Under the pieces are notes generated by a model. That model made no database searches. It had not been told where the DNA came from and worked only from the letters and a program-made list of their open reading frames with translations. A program made the position numbers and the translations under genes. From Chloroflexota bacterium (lineage in GTDB: Bacteria; Chloroflexota; Anaerolineae; Anaerolineales; UBA11579): 64,000 bases of DNA. Positions 1-7,342 of the stretch are shown here, piece after piece; position 1 is the stretch's first letter; the number at the start of each line of letters is the position of its first letter. The DNA lies in assembly GCA_013112575.1 (NCBI GenBank), contig JABFGG010000002.1, forward strand, positions 186,001 through 250,000, read 5' to 3'.

Positions 1-816
1 GCCAAGGCCGGTTTGGAAATGGCCCTATGGGATCTATGGGGTAAGCAAGCCAACAAATCCCTGTGTGAGCTTTTTGGTGGCGAAAGTCAACGCGTTGATG
101 TGGGTGTGTCAATCGGTTTACAGGCCTCGCCCGAGGCCTTAGTAGAGACCGCCAGCGATTACCTGAAAAAAGGCTATCGCCGCATAAAAATCAAGATCAA
201 ACCGGGTCGGGATGTAGGCGATGTTGAAGCTATGCGTAGGACTTTCCCCGATCTAAAAATGCAGGTGGATGCCAACTCGGCATATACGCTGGATACGGCA
301 GATGTCCTGCTACCTCTCGACGAATTCGAACTACTTTTGATCGAACAACCCCTTGCCGAAGATGACCTTTGGGATCACAGCCAGTTGGCACCGCGCTTCA
401 AAACACCTCTGTGTCTGGACGAAAGTATTACTTCGTTGAAACATGCGCGCCAAGCATTGGAGATGAAAGCCTGCGGCATTGTTAACATCAAAGCCGGGCG
501 CGTGGGGGGGCTCAGCCAGGGTGTTGCTATCCACAACCTATGTTTGGATCAAGATGTGCCGGTGTGGTGTGGCGGCTTACTCGAGACGGGGGTGGGGCGC
601 TCATCGAACCTGGCGCTGGCCAGCTTACCGGGCTTTACCCTGCCGGGGGATATCTCTGCCACAGAGCGCTATTACGATGAGGACATCATCGAGGAAGAAT
701 TTGTGTTGAATGAGGATAGCACAATTGATGTGCCTGGCAAGCCTGGCTTGGGCATCACGATCGATCAGAAGGCTGTAAAAAAATATAGCCTCCAAAACAT
801 GACTCTCAGCGCCTGA
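1..816 (+). CDS. menC: Enolase-superfamily enzyme, o-succinylbenzoate synthase / N-acylamino acid racemase type (5' partial)
   Basis: The reading frame is open from base 1, so the N-terminal capping domain is cut off by the window edge; about 271 residues of the barrel remain. The residues expected of the MenC type 2/NAAAR group are visible in order: a KIKIKPG segment holding the KxK catalytic lysines, the metal ligands in VDANSAY, IEQPL and LDES, and the second catalytic lysine in NIKAGRVGG. Members make o-succinylbenzoate for menaquinone and/or racemise N-acylamino acids. No other men gene lies here, so the substrate is undecided. The last residues are followed by a 60-base gap and a same-strand cyclase-family gene. 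Family is confident; the menC function is inferred. Confidence 0.82.
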   Translation, partial: AKAGLEMALWDLWGKQANKSLCELFGGESQRVDVGVSIGLQASPEALVETASDYLKKGYRRIKIKIKPGRDVGDVEAMRRTFPDLKMQVDANSAYTLDTADVLLPLDEFELLLIEQPLAEDDLWDHSQLAPRFKTPLCLDESITSLKHARQALEMKACGIVNIKAGRVGGLSQGVAIHNLCLDQDVPVWCGGLLETGVGRSSNLALASLPGFTLPGDISATERYYDEDIIEEEFVLNEDSTIDVPGKPGLGITIDQKAVKKYSLQNMTLSA

Positions 817-876
817 TTTCGTTGGCGCGATAGGTCTCTCTCCCCTATACTGGCTGCATCGTTATCTTGCTTTGAG

Positions 877-1527
877 GTGCCTGCCTTGCAAACCTATGAT
901 ATCACCCTGACCATATCCCCCGACATGGTTGTATGGCCCGAAGATCCCCCTCTTTCCCTCGAACGTGTATCAAAAATTGAAGATGGTGACGTAGCCAATG
1001 TGTCCCGTATGGAACTCAGTGTGCATACCGGGACACACGTGGATGCCCCTTTCCACTTCTTGCGCAAGGGGTCTACCGTAGAAAGCCTGGAACTGAAAAC
1101 ACTGATAGGACGCGCCTATGTATTGGAAATTGGGGAGGACGTTGAACAGATTGAAGTCGAACATGTCAAGAATTCGACCATCCCGCCACGGACCAAGCGG
1201 GTGCTTTTCAAGACGAGGAATTCTGCCTTGTGGTCCAAAGCCAAGCGCCACAAGACCTTTGATAAGAAATATGTAGCAGTCAGCTCGGAAGCTGCCGAAT
1301 ATCTGGTAAACAGAGGGGTAAAGCTGGTAGGGGTCGATTACCTTTCAGTGGCACCCTTTGATGATGTCACGCCCACGCACGAGATTCTACTCAAGGCCGG
1401 CGTCATCATCGTGGAGGGCTTGGACTTGTCAGCGGTGTCACAGGGACGTTATAACTTCTATTGTTTACCACTCAAGATTGCCGGTTCGGATGGTGCCCCT
1501 GCCCGGGCTATTTTAGTTGGGGTTTGA
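877..1527 (+). CDS. Cyclase-family metal-dependent hydrolase (kynurenine formamidase-like)
   Basis: This 216-residue protein has the signature of the cyclase/KynB family, HTGTHVDAPFHF, around residues 50-61, whose His and Asp residues bind the metal. Family members hydrolyse N-formylkynurenine, isatin or related cyclic amides and are soluble cytoplasmic enzymes. The chosen start is GTG at 877; no in-frame ATG fits the N-terminus, and the conserved YDITLTISPDMVVWPEDPP segment begins only seven residues later. A TATACT hexamer lies at about 846-851, some 25 bases before the start. The gene ends in a strong hairpin shared with the convergent reductase gene. No tryptophan-catabolism genes are nearby, so substrate is unknown. 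Confidence 0.85.
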   Translation: MPALQTYDITLTISPDMVVWPEDPPLSLERVSKIEDGDVANVSRMELSVHTGTHVDAPFHFLRKGSTVESLELKTLIGRAYVLEIGEDVEQIEVEHVKNSTIPPRTKRVLFKTRNSALWSKAKRHKTFDKKYVAVSSEAAEYLVNRGVKLVGVDYLSVAPFDDVTPTHEILLKAGVIIVEGLDLSAVSQGRYNFYCLPLKIAGSDGAPARAILVGV

Positions 1528-1555
1528 GTTCGATTAATCCAAAAGATTGAAATAA

Positions 1556-1582
1556 AAAAGTCTCCCTATTCGGGAGACTTTT
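1556..1582. terminator. Bidirectional intrinsic terminator between convergent genes
   Basis: AAAAGTCTCCC (1556-1566) and GGGAGACTTTT (1572-1582) form a perfect 11-bp stem with a 5-base loop. It has T-runs on both strands and serves the cyclase gene and the convergent reductase gene. The arm at 1572-1582 and the loop lie inside the last codons of the reductase. Confidence 0.85.
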
Positions 1583-2408
1583 CGCTTGTTTTTTCAAGAG
1601 CGGCCCGGGTTTCGTCCGGGTCTACACTGCTGTAGGGTAGCAGTGTTTGGCCGCCGTCTACCAATATCGTCTGGCCGCGGATCATGCTGGCACCGGGGGT
1701 ACATAGGAAAGCCACTACATCAGCGACATCTTCTACACTGACCAATCTGCCGGTCGGGTTATCTTTAGCCAATTCTTCTAGCAGGCCGTCCTGGCCCATG
1801 GTCTCAAAGTAGTTCAGAGCATCGGTAGCCACGATGCCAGGGGAAACCGCATTGACCACCACATTTTGGGGGGCCAGCTCGATTGCCAGATAACGCGTGA
1901 TGGCTTCCAATGCCGCTTTGCTGGCTCCCACAACGACGTATTCCGGCAGCACCTGGAATGAGCCAGGGCTGGAGATGCTGACGATGACACCCCCGCCGCG
2001 TTTTTCCATGAGGGGAACAGCTTGTTGGGAAGCGAACAATAGCGAGCGGGCGTTGATGTTCATCGTCCAGTCCCAGCCTTTGGGGCGCTGGTCCATGACG
2101 GGCCGGTTATAGCCCGAGGCGGCATTACTGATGAAGAAATCAAGCCCTCCGTAGTGCTCTTCTGCAGCCTGGAAAAGTTGCTCGATATCCTCAATCTCGC
2201 CGACATTGGCCTTCACAATAATGGCTTCACGGCCCAGTTCGCGAACTGCTTCGGCGGTTTCCTCAGCAGGTTCACGATTGCGGTAATAATTGATGACTAG
2301 GTCTGCGCCATCTTTGGCCAGGCGCAATGCAATGGCGCGGCCAATGCCGCGCCCAGAACCGGTGACGAGTGCGATCTTATTTGTTGGGGTCAAATTGGTT
2401 TCCATCAA
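1566..2408 (-). CDS. fabL: SDR-family enoyl-ACP reductase III-like (FabL type)
   Basis: A 280-residue short-chain dehydrogenase. The cofactor motif TGSGRGIG is at residues 16-23 and NAA at about 95-97. The catalytic Tyr and Lys are spaced Y157-x6-K164 (YVVVGASK) rather than the usual Y-x3-K. That spacing, with the SKAALEAITRYLAIEL segment after it, is the hallmark of FabL, the NADPH-dependent enoyl-ACP reductase described in Bacillus. Such enzymes catalyse the last step of fatty-acid elongation. The start overlaps the end of the upstream zinc-ribbon gene by 32 bases in another frame, so the two are co-transcribed. A second Met (2405) is equally possible as start. It could also reduce another 2-enoyl substrate. 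Confidence 0.8.
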   Translation of the reverse strand: MMETNLTPTNKIALVTGSGRGIGRAIALRLAKDGADLVINYYRNREPAEETAEAVRELGREAIIVKANVGEIEDIEQLFQAAEEHYGGLDFFISNAASGYNRPVMDQRPKGWDWTMNINARSLLFASQQAVPLMEKRGGGVIVSISSPGSFQVLPEYVVVGASKAALEAITRYLAIELAPQNVVVNAVSPGIVATDALNYFETMGQDGLLEELAKDNPTGRLVSVEDVADVVAFLCTPGASMIRGQTILVDGGQTLLPYSSVDPDETRAALEKTSEKSPE

Positions 2409-2583
2409 AGTGATTGAAATTTGGGAGCATGGTATTGGTTTCGGGGTCGAAATTGAGGGTTAGATCAGAACAATCAAAGCGGAAGCCGCAGTTGGGGCAA
2501 CTGATCTTGCAAGCATGCGCATACATCGGTGTACCGCAGCAGTCACAAAGATAAGTTTGTTTCTTGAGTTGCTCTGTTTGCAT
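2377..2583 (-). CDS. Small zinc-ribbon protein
   Basis: A 68-residue protein of unknown function with a dense cysteine cluster: CDCC at about 13-16, then HACKISCPNC, and CS near residue 38. The two CxxC-like pairs are typical of a structural zinc ribbon. It lies between a DUF309 gene (gap 5 bases) and the FabL-like reductase (overlap 32 bases), so it is probably translated from one mRNA with them. No Shine-Dalgarno sequence is obvious before ATG 2583. Its size and cysteine layout suggest a metal-binding adaptor rather than an enzyme. No better assignment is possible from the sequence. Confidence 0.7.
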   Translation of the reverse strand: MQTEQLKKQTYLCDCCGTPMYAHACKISCPNCGFRFDCSDLTLNFDPETNTMLPNFNHFDGNQFDPNK

Positions 2584-2588
2584 TGGGT

Positions 2589-3020
2589 CTAATTTCTAAC
2601 CAGGGGTTTAAAAAGGTTCGTATCGAATTGATCCAGCCTTTCCGGGCCTAACCTGCCTGCTGCATGCATGGCTTCTACAAGGTCATGGCGTAACTGCTCT
2701 ACATTAACCCCGCGGCAGGCATCTGGTAACGGCTCCAGATAACGCTTGCTGCGTTCAAACATCTTGGCCGCGCCAACAAAATTCTTGCGCTCGATCTGCA
2801 GGTACGTAACACCTGCCTGCAAGATACCAATGTAGAGGATGCGTGCCGGGCCTTCTTCTGCCAGCCAGGCTTCTTCCAGGGCTTCATGCGCATGCCAAAA
2901 ATCGCCTGCATCAAAAAGGCGCATGCCTTCAATGGCCATAGGGTGCAAGTCTCCCTGACAAGCTTCTGCCAGTTCCTCTTCTGATGGGATTTCGACATCG
3001 CGGTAGGGGGTTTGAGCCAT
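2589..3020 (-). CDS. DUF309 family protein
   Basis: The protein shows the DUF309 core, FDAGDFWHAHEALEEAW, followed by a helical stretch ending in a KMFERSKRYLEPLP segment. Function is unknown in the family; the conserved His/Glu in HAHEALEEAW suggest a metal or ligand site. I place the start at ATG 3020 (143 aa) rather than 3089: the extra codons would run through the terminator of the upstream gene, and a TATACT -10 box sits 10 bases before this ATG. There is no Shine-Dalgarno sequence, consistent with a very short leader. It heads a unit with the zinc-ribbon and reductase genes. Confidence 0.78.
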   Translation of the reverse strand: MAQTPYRDVEIPSEEELAEACQGDLHPMAIEGMRLFDAGDFWHAHEALEEAWLAEEGPARILYIGILQAGVTYLQIERKNFVGAAKMFERSKRYLEPLPDACRGVNVEQLRHDLVEAMHAAGRLGPERLDQFDTNLFKPLVRN

Positions 3021-3030
3021 AGCGAATTGC

Positions 3031-3036
3031 AGTATA
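3031..3036 (-). promoter_or_regulatory. -10 box of a near-leaderless DUF309 transcript
   Basis: TATACT on the minus strand lies 10 bases before ATG 3020, with no ribosome binding site between them. No convincing -35 box is seen. Confidence 0.45.
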
Positions 3037-3044
3037 TCACGCCC

Positions 3045-3078
3045 AATAAAAAGAGGCTGCCTGGCACAGACAGCCTCT
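3045..3078 (-). terminator. Intrinsic terminator of the SHOCT-like operon
   Basis: On the minus strand AGAGGCTG and CAGCCTCT pair (3071-3078 with 3052-3059), the inner CTG/CAG adds to the stem, and TTTTTATT follows. It lies 20 bases past the stop codon of the last operon gene. Confidence 0.8.
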
Positions 3079-3098
3079 AAATGTCTCATAAAGAGCTA

Positions 3099-3467
3099 TT
3101 ATTCAATAAAGATTTCTACGTGTTCACCATCTTCCTCATCATGGACGTCAACGATCTTACCGGTCATACCGGATTTGATGGCCTCGCTAACATCTTCAAC
3201 GCCAATGTCCGGCACAAAGTTGGAGGCGATGTTTAGTCCGGCATCCACAAGACCCAGGGGCAGGTTTACGCTGACCTTGGTCTTGCCTGACCGGCTGTCG
3301 GTGACGCGCACGCGCATATAACGCCCTTCTCCCTGGCGTACCGTGGAGCTCTTCTGTTGGTTGCCGGAAAGGGCCGCCAACAATTTGGCGCCATCTTCCG
3401 CGCTGATCTTGTTGTCCTGCACCATTTGTAGGATCTTCATGCGTTCTTCGCTGGTTGCCATCATCAT
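3099..3467 (-). CDS. SHOCT-like (YvlB/LiaX N-terminal type) domain protein, last gene of operon
   Basis: A 122-residue cytoplasmic protein of unknown function. Residues about 6-33 (EERMKILQMVQDNKIS through KLLAAL) are the short helical module also found in three other products of this operon and in Bacillus YvlB and Enterococcus LiaX, proteins linked to envelope stress. The C-terminal half, VSVNLPLGLVDAG to HVEIFIE, is homologous to the C-terminus of the upstream 239-residue protein: both end DGEHVE(I/V)FI. The start could be any of three consecutive Met codons. It is separated from the upstream gene by 21 bases and followed by a terminator. Confidence 0.75.
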   Translation of the reverse strand: MMMATSEERMKILQMVQDNKISAEDGAKLLAALSGNQQKSSTVRQGEGRYMRVRVTDSRSGKTKVSVNLPLGLVDAGLNIASNFVPDIGVEDVSEAIKSGMTGKIVDVHDEEDGEHVEIFIE

Positions 3468-3488
3468 AATTGTATCCCTGAAATTTTT

Positions 3489-4208
3489 TTATCCAATGAA
3501 CACTTCCACATGTTCACCGTCGTCATCATCCTCAACTTCAATGTAAAAAGGCTGGCCATCATTCTTGTTCTTATCGAGTGCGTCAATAACTTCGTCCACT
3601 ATGGTCTCATCCATGTTTGGAATGTGGTTACCAAAATTCCGCAAAACCCAGGCCGCTGGACGTATGGGTAGCGGTAGACTCACTGCAACTTTGCTATCTC
3701 GGGTTTGAGAGGATTGTTTGACGCGCACGTGCAACCAGGGGCTGTTTCGGCTGGCCCAGGCCAAGGCTATAGCTGCGACACCCAGGAAGAGGGGCACAAA
3801 ACTGCAATAGAACCAGAAATTTGTTCCCGCGGATTGCAAGACACTGTACATCCAGAAGCTTGCGAGGACCGTGGCAGCTACTCCCACCCATAGTGGGATC
3901 GTCCACCAATTTTGCCAGCGTTTGACGCGTGGGTTGTCCTGGAAATGGGATGCTGCTTCTTCGTCTCGAATGTAGCGCATACGAGGCCCATCACTATTGC
4001 TGGCTTCTTCCTCGAAACGGTTGACGGCTTCGTCCGGGCTTAGTTCGCCCCGCTCAACTTTTTCGAGTACTTGCATGGTTTCATTCTTTTCCTGCCCAAC
4101 TGGATTATCCTCTTTTCCCAAGTTGGTAAGCATCTCTGCCCCTTGCTCGGGGTCGAGTTCGCCGTTTTCTATCTTGGCGAGAATACTCATTCTTTCATTG
4201 TCATTCAT
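3489..4208 (-). CDS. Membrane protein with two N-terminal SHOCT-like modules
   Basis: 239 residues. The N-terminus carries two tandem copies of the short module, MNDNERMSILAKIENGELDP and ETMQVLEKVERGELSPDEA. Two transmembrane helices follow (about residues 104-125 and 131-150, WWTIPLWVGVAATVLASFWM and FWFYCSFVPLFLGVAAIALAW). The C-terminal soluble domain, VAVSLPLPIRPAAWV to HVEVFIG, matches the C-terminus of the next gene. The module-membrane-domain layout suggests an inner-membrane partner for the soluble proteins of the operon, an inference from shared domains. It begins 5 bases after the DUF4097 gene ends. No enzyme motif is visible. Confidence 0.75.
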   Translation of the reverse strand: MNDNERMSILAKIENGELDPEQGAEMLTNLGKEDNPVGQEKNETMQVLEKVERGELSPDEAVNRFEEEASNSDGPRMRYIRDEEAASHFQDNPRVKRWQNWWTIPLWVGVAATVLASFWMYSVLQSAGTNFWFYCSFVPLFLGVAAIALAWASRNSPWLHVRVKQSSQTRDSKVAVSLPLPIRPAAWVLRNFGNHIPNMDETIVDEVIDALDKNKNDGQPFYIEVEDDDDGEHVEVFIG

Positions 4209-4213
4209 TTTGG

Positions 4214-5488
4214 TTAACTCTCAGATTCCGCAGGTGGCTCAGGAGCCTCTGGTGGTGTCGGTGCTTCAGGCACATTGCCGTCACTTGCCAGATCACCCTC
4301 TAACGCAGATAAAAGTAACTCAGCTTCTTCTACTGTGATCTTTTGGTCCTGCAACATCTGCAGAATGGCCTGGCGCTCATCATCGCTTACCGGCTCATTT
4401 TTACTTTTGGCGATATTTATGGGAGCGGTGAAGGCAAAGCGTGTTTTGCCACGCTTGCCAGCTTTGCGTGCCTGCCTTTCTGCTCGGCGCTGGGTAGCAG
4501 CTAGCTTGAGCTCTAATTTCCTTTGCGCTCGCTCTACCTTTCGCTGTGCTTTTTCGGCAGCACGTTGGGCACGATCGGAACTTGCCCCGCCAAACTGGAC
4601 GGAGAGCTGGCTTAGCTGGTCGTTGAGGGTGCTCATCTGGGCCTCGATCTGGTCCGTGACTTGCTGGGTGATATCGTCGGCCAGAAATGCCATATCCTCT
4701 GCGAATTCCATATTGACAGCATCATCAAAGTCGTCAAATGGGGCAGTCACGCTAAAATCTATTCTTTCCCCTGCTTCCAGGTCGATCGCCGCGTCCCCTT
4801 CACCGATAGTGAATTCGTGTTTCTCTGCACTGAAATTGTCGGAGCCTTCGGGAGTTTTGACACGAATAGTCTTTGCTTTACTGCGAAGTTGAACTTTCGC
4901 TCCAGTAGCGACCTCTGCTTTACAGGAAAGATTTCCGCCTGCCTGAACCTTGTATTTTGCGCCAGTTTCCACTTCTAATCGCAGACCGACATTGCCTTTG
5001 GATGTGCACTGGATATCTTTTCCCACACCACGATAATTGAGATTGCCATGAATTAAATTAGCTATGAAGGCTTCTTCTACGTCCCTCACAGTTGCGTTGC
5101 CAATCACTTCATCCACGCGCAAACTGCCTTCAATGCGGCTGGCAGCCAGGTTACCCTGGACACTCTCGATCTCCGCAGAACCTAAAAGCTTTAGCGTTGT
5201 ATTGCCATCAATCTGGCCAATTCGAACGTCACCTTCAATTGATTTGAAAGTGGCTTCTCCATGCACGATTTTTATCTCTACCGTTGCGTTGGTAGGGACT
5301 CGCAAATAGAGATTGTCGCGGCAATGACCTTCGATCTTGAAGTCGTTTTGCTGCACATCGAGTGCATCCTTGTTGTCGGCGTCAAAGCGTACGTCGGGTT
5401 GGTCCCATCCTTTGACGCGCAAATTGCCTTCCACGCGATCCAGAACGATAGTTGGTTCGTAAGTAGTATCTTGAAAAATCTTGCTCAT
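4214..5488 (-). CDS. DUF4097-type beta-helix protein with C-terminal SHOCT-like module
   Basis: 424 residues. Residues about 10-235 are short beta repeats rich in V/I and G (VEGNLRVKG, IEGDVRIGQIDGNTTLKLLG), the DUF4097 putative adhesin/beta-helix pattern. A charged helix rich in R, K, A and Q follows (about 305-350), likely coiled coil or nucleic-acid contacting. The end is another module, DDERQAILQMLQDQKITVEEAELLL, before a Pro/Glu tail. There is no signal peptide or membrane helix, so it is predicted cytoplasmic despite the adhesin name. The ATG overlaps the upstream stop codon as ATGA, which implies translational coupling to the DUF2089 regulator. Confidence 0.8.
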   Translation of the reverse strand: MSKIFQDTTYEPTIVLDRVEGNLRVKGWDQPDVRFDADNKDALDVQQNDFKIEGHCRDNLYLRVPTNATVEIKIVHGEATFKSIEGDVRIGQIDGNTTLKLLGSAEIESVQGNLAASRIEGSLRVDEVIGNATVRDVEEAFIANLIHGNLNYRGVGKDIQCTSKGNVGLRLEVETGAKYKVQAGGNLSCKAEVATGAKVQLRSKAKTIRVKTPEGSDNFSAEKHEFTIGEGDAAIDLEAGERIDFSVTAPFDDFDDAVNMEFAEDMAFLADDITQQVTDQIEAQMSTLNDQLSQLSVQFGGASSDRAQRAAEKAQRKVERAQRKLELKLAATQRRAERQARKAGKRGKTRFAFTAPINIAKSKNEPVSDDERQAILQMLQDQKITVEEAELLLSALEGDLASDGNVPEAPTPPEAPEPPAESES

Positions 5489-5871
5489 GTGGCTAACTCG
5501 TTTTCTTGCAACAGGCGCATGGCTTCCTCATAATCGATCTTGCCCTCGTTCAGGTCATCGAGGATGGCGGTGCGTTCTTCTTCACTAAGCCCGCTGATCT
5601 CTTCGCCAGGTTCGTATCCCAATGCTCGGATCACATCATGCAGGCGGTTGCGGATAGTTGGATAAGAAAGATTTAGCTCATCCTCCAAACGGTTAAGCTT
5701 GCCCTCATTACGGATGAACAACTCTACAAAAGCCAGTTGTTCTGGTGTGAGTTGTGCAAAGGGGCTGGCGATAAAACGCCCTTCAATCGTGGTCTCACAA
5801 TTGCGGCAGTGCAATTTGGATACGATCATTTCATCGCCACATACAGGGCAGTCACTGAATATAGGATTCAT
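5485..5871 (-). CDS. DUF2089 family zinc-ribbon/HTH regulator with SHOCT-like module
   Basis: 128 residues. The N-terminal zinc ribbon has CPVC at about 8-11 and CRNC at 22-25. A helix-turn-helix follows (FVELFIRNEGKLNRLEDEL to YPTIRNRLHDV, about 49-80), the DUF2089 arrangement. The C-terminal 25 residues (SEEERTAILDDLNEGKIDYEEA) are the same module shared by the downstream proteins. This is the likely transcriptional regulator of the operon. A weak AGGA lies 7 bases before the ATG, and the gene starts 8 bases after a small upstream gene. The regulatory role is inferred from domains. Confidence 0.82.
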   Translation of the reverse strand: MNPIFSDCPVCGDEMIVSKLHCRNCETTIEGRFIASPFAQLTPEQLAFVELFIRNEGKLNRLEDELNLSYPTIRNRLHDVIRALGYEPGEEISGLSEEERTAILDDLNEGKIDYEEAMRLLQENELAT

Positions 5872-5879
5872 ACCAAGTC

Positions 5880-6086
5880 CTAATGGAAACGGAGTGAGGA
5901 TGTCCGCTGGTACTTTGGTTTACTTATGGGTAGCCGGGTAGGGAGGCGCTTTTGGATTTCGCGGATAAAAAAACGAAAGTCCACAAAGACGCGGGTAAGG
6001 AGGCTCGGGCTGGTCAAACTTTCCAGACGATCAGCCTGAAGATTGCGAGCAGCTTCGTACTGCTGTCCTTCCGTTGTGCAATTCAT
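5880..6086 (-). CDS. Small hypothetical protein, first gene of the SHOCT-like operon
   Basis: A 68-residue, Arg/Leu/Ser-rich basic peptide with no recognised family. It is kept as a gene because GGAGG sits 4 bases before ATG 6086, a perfect consensus promoter lies just upstream, and the next gene starts 8 bases after its stop. It might be a leader peptide or a small regulator; there is no zinc motif or membrane helix. The coding call rests on translation signals and position, not on homology. Confidence 0.5.
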   Translation of the reverse strand: MNCTTEGQQYEAARNLQADRLESLTSPSLLTRVFVDFRFFIREIQKRLPTRLPISKPKYQRTSSLRFH

Positions 6087-6126
6087 TCTGCCTCCAAATA
6101 AGCAAAAACTACGCTAATATGGAAAC

Positions 6127-6154
6127 ATTATAGCAAGAATATCAATAATGTCAA
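6127..6154 (-). promoter_or_regulatory. Perfect consensus sigma-70 promoter for the SHOCT-like operon
   Basis: On the minus strand TTGACA (6149-6154) and TATAAT (6127-6132) are separated by exactly 16 bases. Both hexamers match the consensus at every position. Transcription would start about 33 bases before ATG 6086. The surroundings are strongly AT-rich. Confidence 0.88.
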
Positions 6155-6189
6155 GATGAAACTTTAGAAATGTTTAATATTATTTTCTT

Positions 6190-6230
6190 TTTATTGATTT
6201 TTTATTGGCGAGAATGCATAAATCAATAAA
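6190..6230. repeat. AT-rich inverted repeat, possible terminator of the ygfZ gene
   Basis: TTTATTGATTT (6190-6200) and AAATCAATAAA (6220-6230) are perfect inverted copies separated by 19 bases. It lies between the end of ygfZ and the operon promoter. A stem made only of A/T, except one C, is weak, so the terminator role is uncertain. Confidence 0.4.
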
Positions 6231-6254
6231 GTATAGCTTTTTTTGACATCTAGG

Positions 6255-7244
6255 TCATGTATTTTGCGTTTGCCCCTTCAATATGGCTATTGAACCAGAT
6301 ACTCGCTCCTCACCCTTTTCGACCTCCACAGCCGTTCCTGGGGCATTGTGGGGCCGTTTGAGGACTGCCAGGGCGATCGGACCAAGCTTCATTGAAATTG
6401 CGATTGAGGTGATCGAACCTGCTGTTTTGCCATCAACCAACACTTTTGCGCCTAACTCAACCATTTGCTCTAACCTAAGCTGGATAAGGTTTTTGGTGAC
6501 TTTGTCATAGGTTATCTGGCGGGCGATGACCTCCTGACCAGTGTAGCAGCCCTTGGTGTCAGAAACCCAGTGAGCTAATCCGCTTTCAAGGGGTGTGTAA
6601 TTAGGTGTGAGTTCGTGGCCCATTGCAGGTTGTCCTGCCTCGATCCTCAGAACTTGATAGTCATCTTGCTCCAATTCTTTGAAGCCTGCATTTTGTAAGG
6701 CCCCCAATATTGTGTTTTCACTATGCTTGCTTGTCAACAACAAATAGCTTAGCTCACTTGTCAATCCCTGTATCCCAATAATGCTGACGGCATTCCCGGC
6801 TAACTCTGTTTCAATGACTTCATCTAATCCGGGCACTTGGGTGATGCCCAACTCCCCAAAGCGATCCACCGCCTCAGGCCCGTGGACTTCAATCTGGCTC
6901 CAATCGTCGCTATGATTATGTACTTCAACCTTGTCCATGAAAAAGATATGGCTTTTCAGAAAGACTTCAGTGCTGTCTACGCGTCCCGGAGGCACAAGCA
7001 AGGCGATATGTTCATCGCGGTCGAGCATAAGGAATATTTCCAGAATGCGGGCAGTGGCTGATGTCAGCACGTTGTTCACAGCCCGGTTGGGCATCAATAA
7101 GCCAAGGTCATTGGTGGTCTGGCGCTGGAGGAAGTCCACGCGATCTTCGCTGTGGACCTCAAGGTAGCCTACATTGGGTCGTGGGATATACACAGCATTC
7201 TGCTGTGCGGCTTGGTATGCAGGTGAGCTTTTTAGTTCAGCCAT
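6255..7244 (-). CDS. ygfZ: Folate-binding protein YgfZ (GcvT-like, Fe-S cluster maintenance)
   Basis: A 329-residue GcvT-fold protein with the YgfZ signature KGCYTGQE at residues 231-238, including the conserved Cys 233. YgfZ/IBA57 proteins use tetrahydrofolate to support assembly or repair of certain iron-sulfur enzymes in the cytoplasm. Length and domain order (folate-binding N-terminal lobe, KGCxxGQE loop, C-terminal beta barrel) are normal. The start is ATG 7244. A TATAAT hexamer (7253-7258, minus strand) sits only 8 bases upstream and there is no ribosome binding site, so the mRNA may be leaderless. Confidence 0.9.
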   Translation of the reverse strand: MAELKSSPAYQAAQQNAVYIPRPNVGYLEVHSEDRVDFLQRQTTNDLGLLMPNRAVNNVLTSATARILEIFLMLDRDEHIALLVPPGRVDSTEVFLKSHIFFMDKVEVHNHSDDWSQIEVHGPEAVDRFGELGITQVPGLDEVIETELAGNAVSIIGIQGLTSELSYLLLTSKHSENTILGALQNAGFKELEQDDYQVLRIEAGQPAMGHELTPNYTPLESGLAHWVSDTKGCYTGQEVIARQITYDKVTKNLIQLRLEQMVELGAKVLVDGKTAGSITSIAISMKLGPIALAVLKRPHNAPGTAVEVEKGEERVSGSIAILKGQTQNT

Positions 7245-7252
7245 AGGTTCGC

Positions 7253-7258
7253 ATTATA
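7253..7258 (-). promoter_or_regulatory. -10 box of ygfZ, 8 bases before the start codon
   Basis: TATAAT on the minus strand ends 8 bases before ATG 7244. No Shine-Dalgarno sequence fits between, suggesting a leaderless transcript. Confidence 0.5.
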
Positions 7259-7284
7259 AAAGTGAATTATGAGACTGGCACAAA

Positions 7285-7310
7285 CAAAAAGCCCGGCATT
7301 AGCCGGGCTT
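7285..7310 (-). terminator. Intrinsic terminator after the 7343-7798 membrane-protein gene
   Basis: AAGCCCGGC (7289-7297) and GCCGGGCTT (7302-7310) form a 9-bp GC-rich stem with a 4-base loop. On the minus strand it runs into TTTGTTTG. Confidence 0.85.
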
Positions 7311-7342
7311 CGAGATTTTAGATATTTGTGTGCTTTTTGCAA

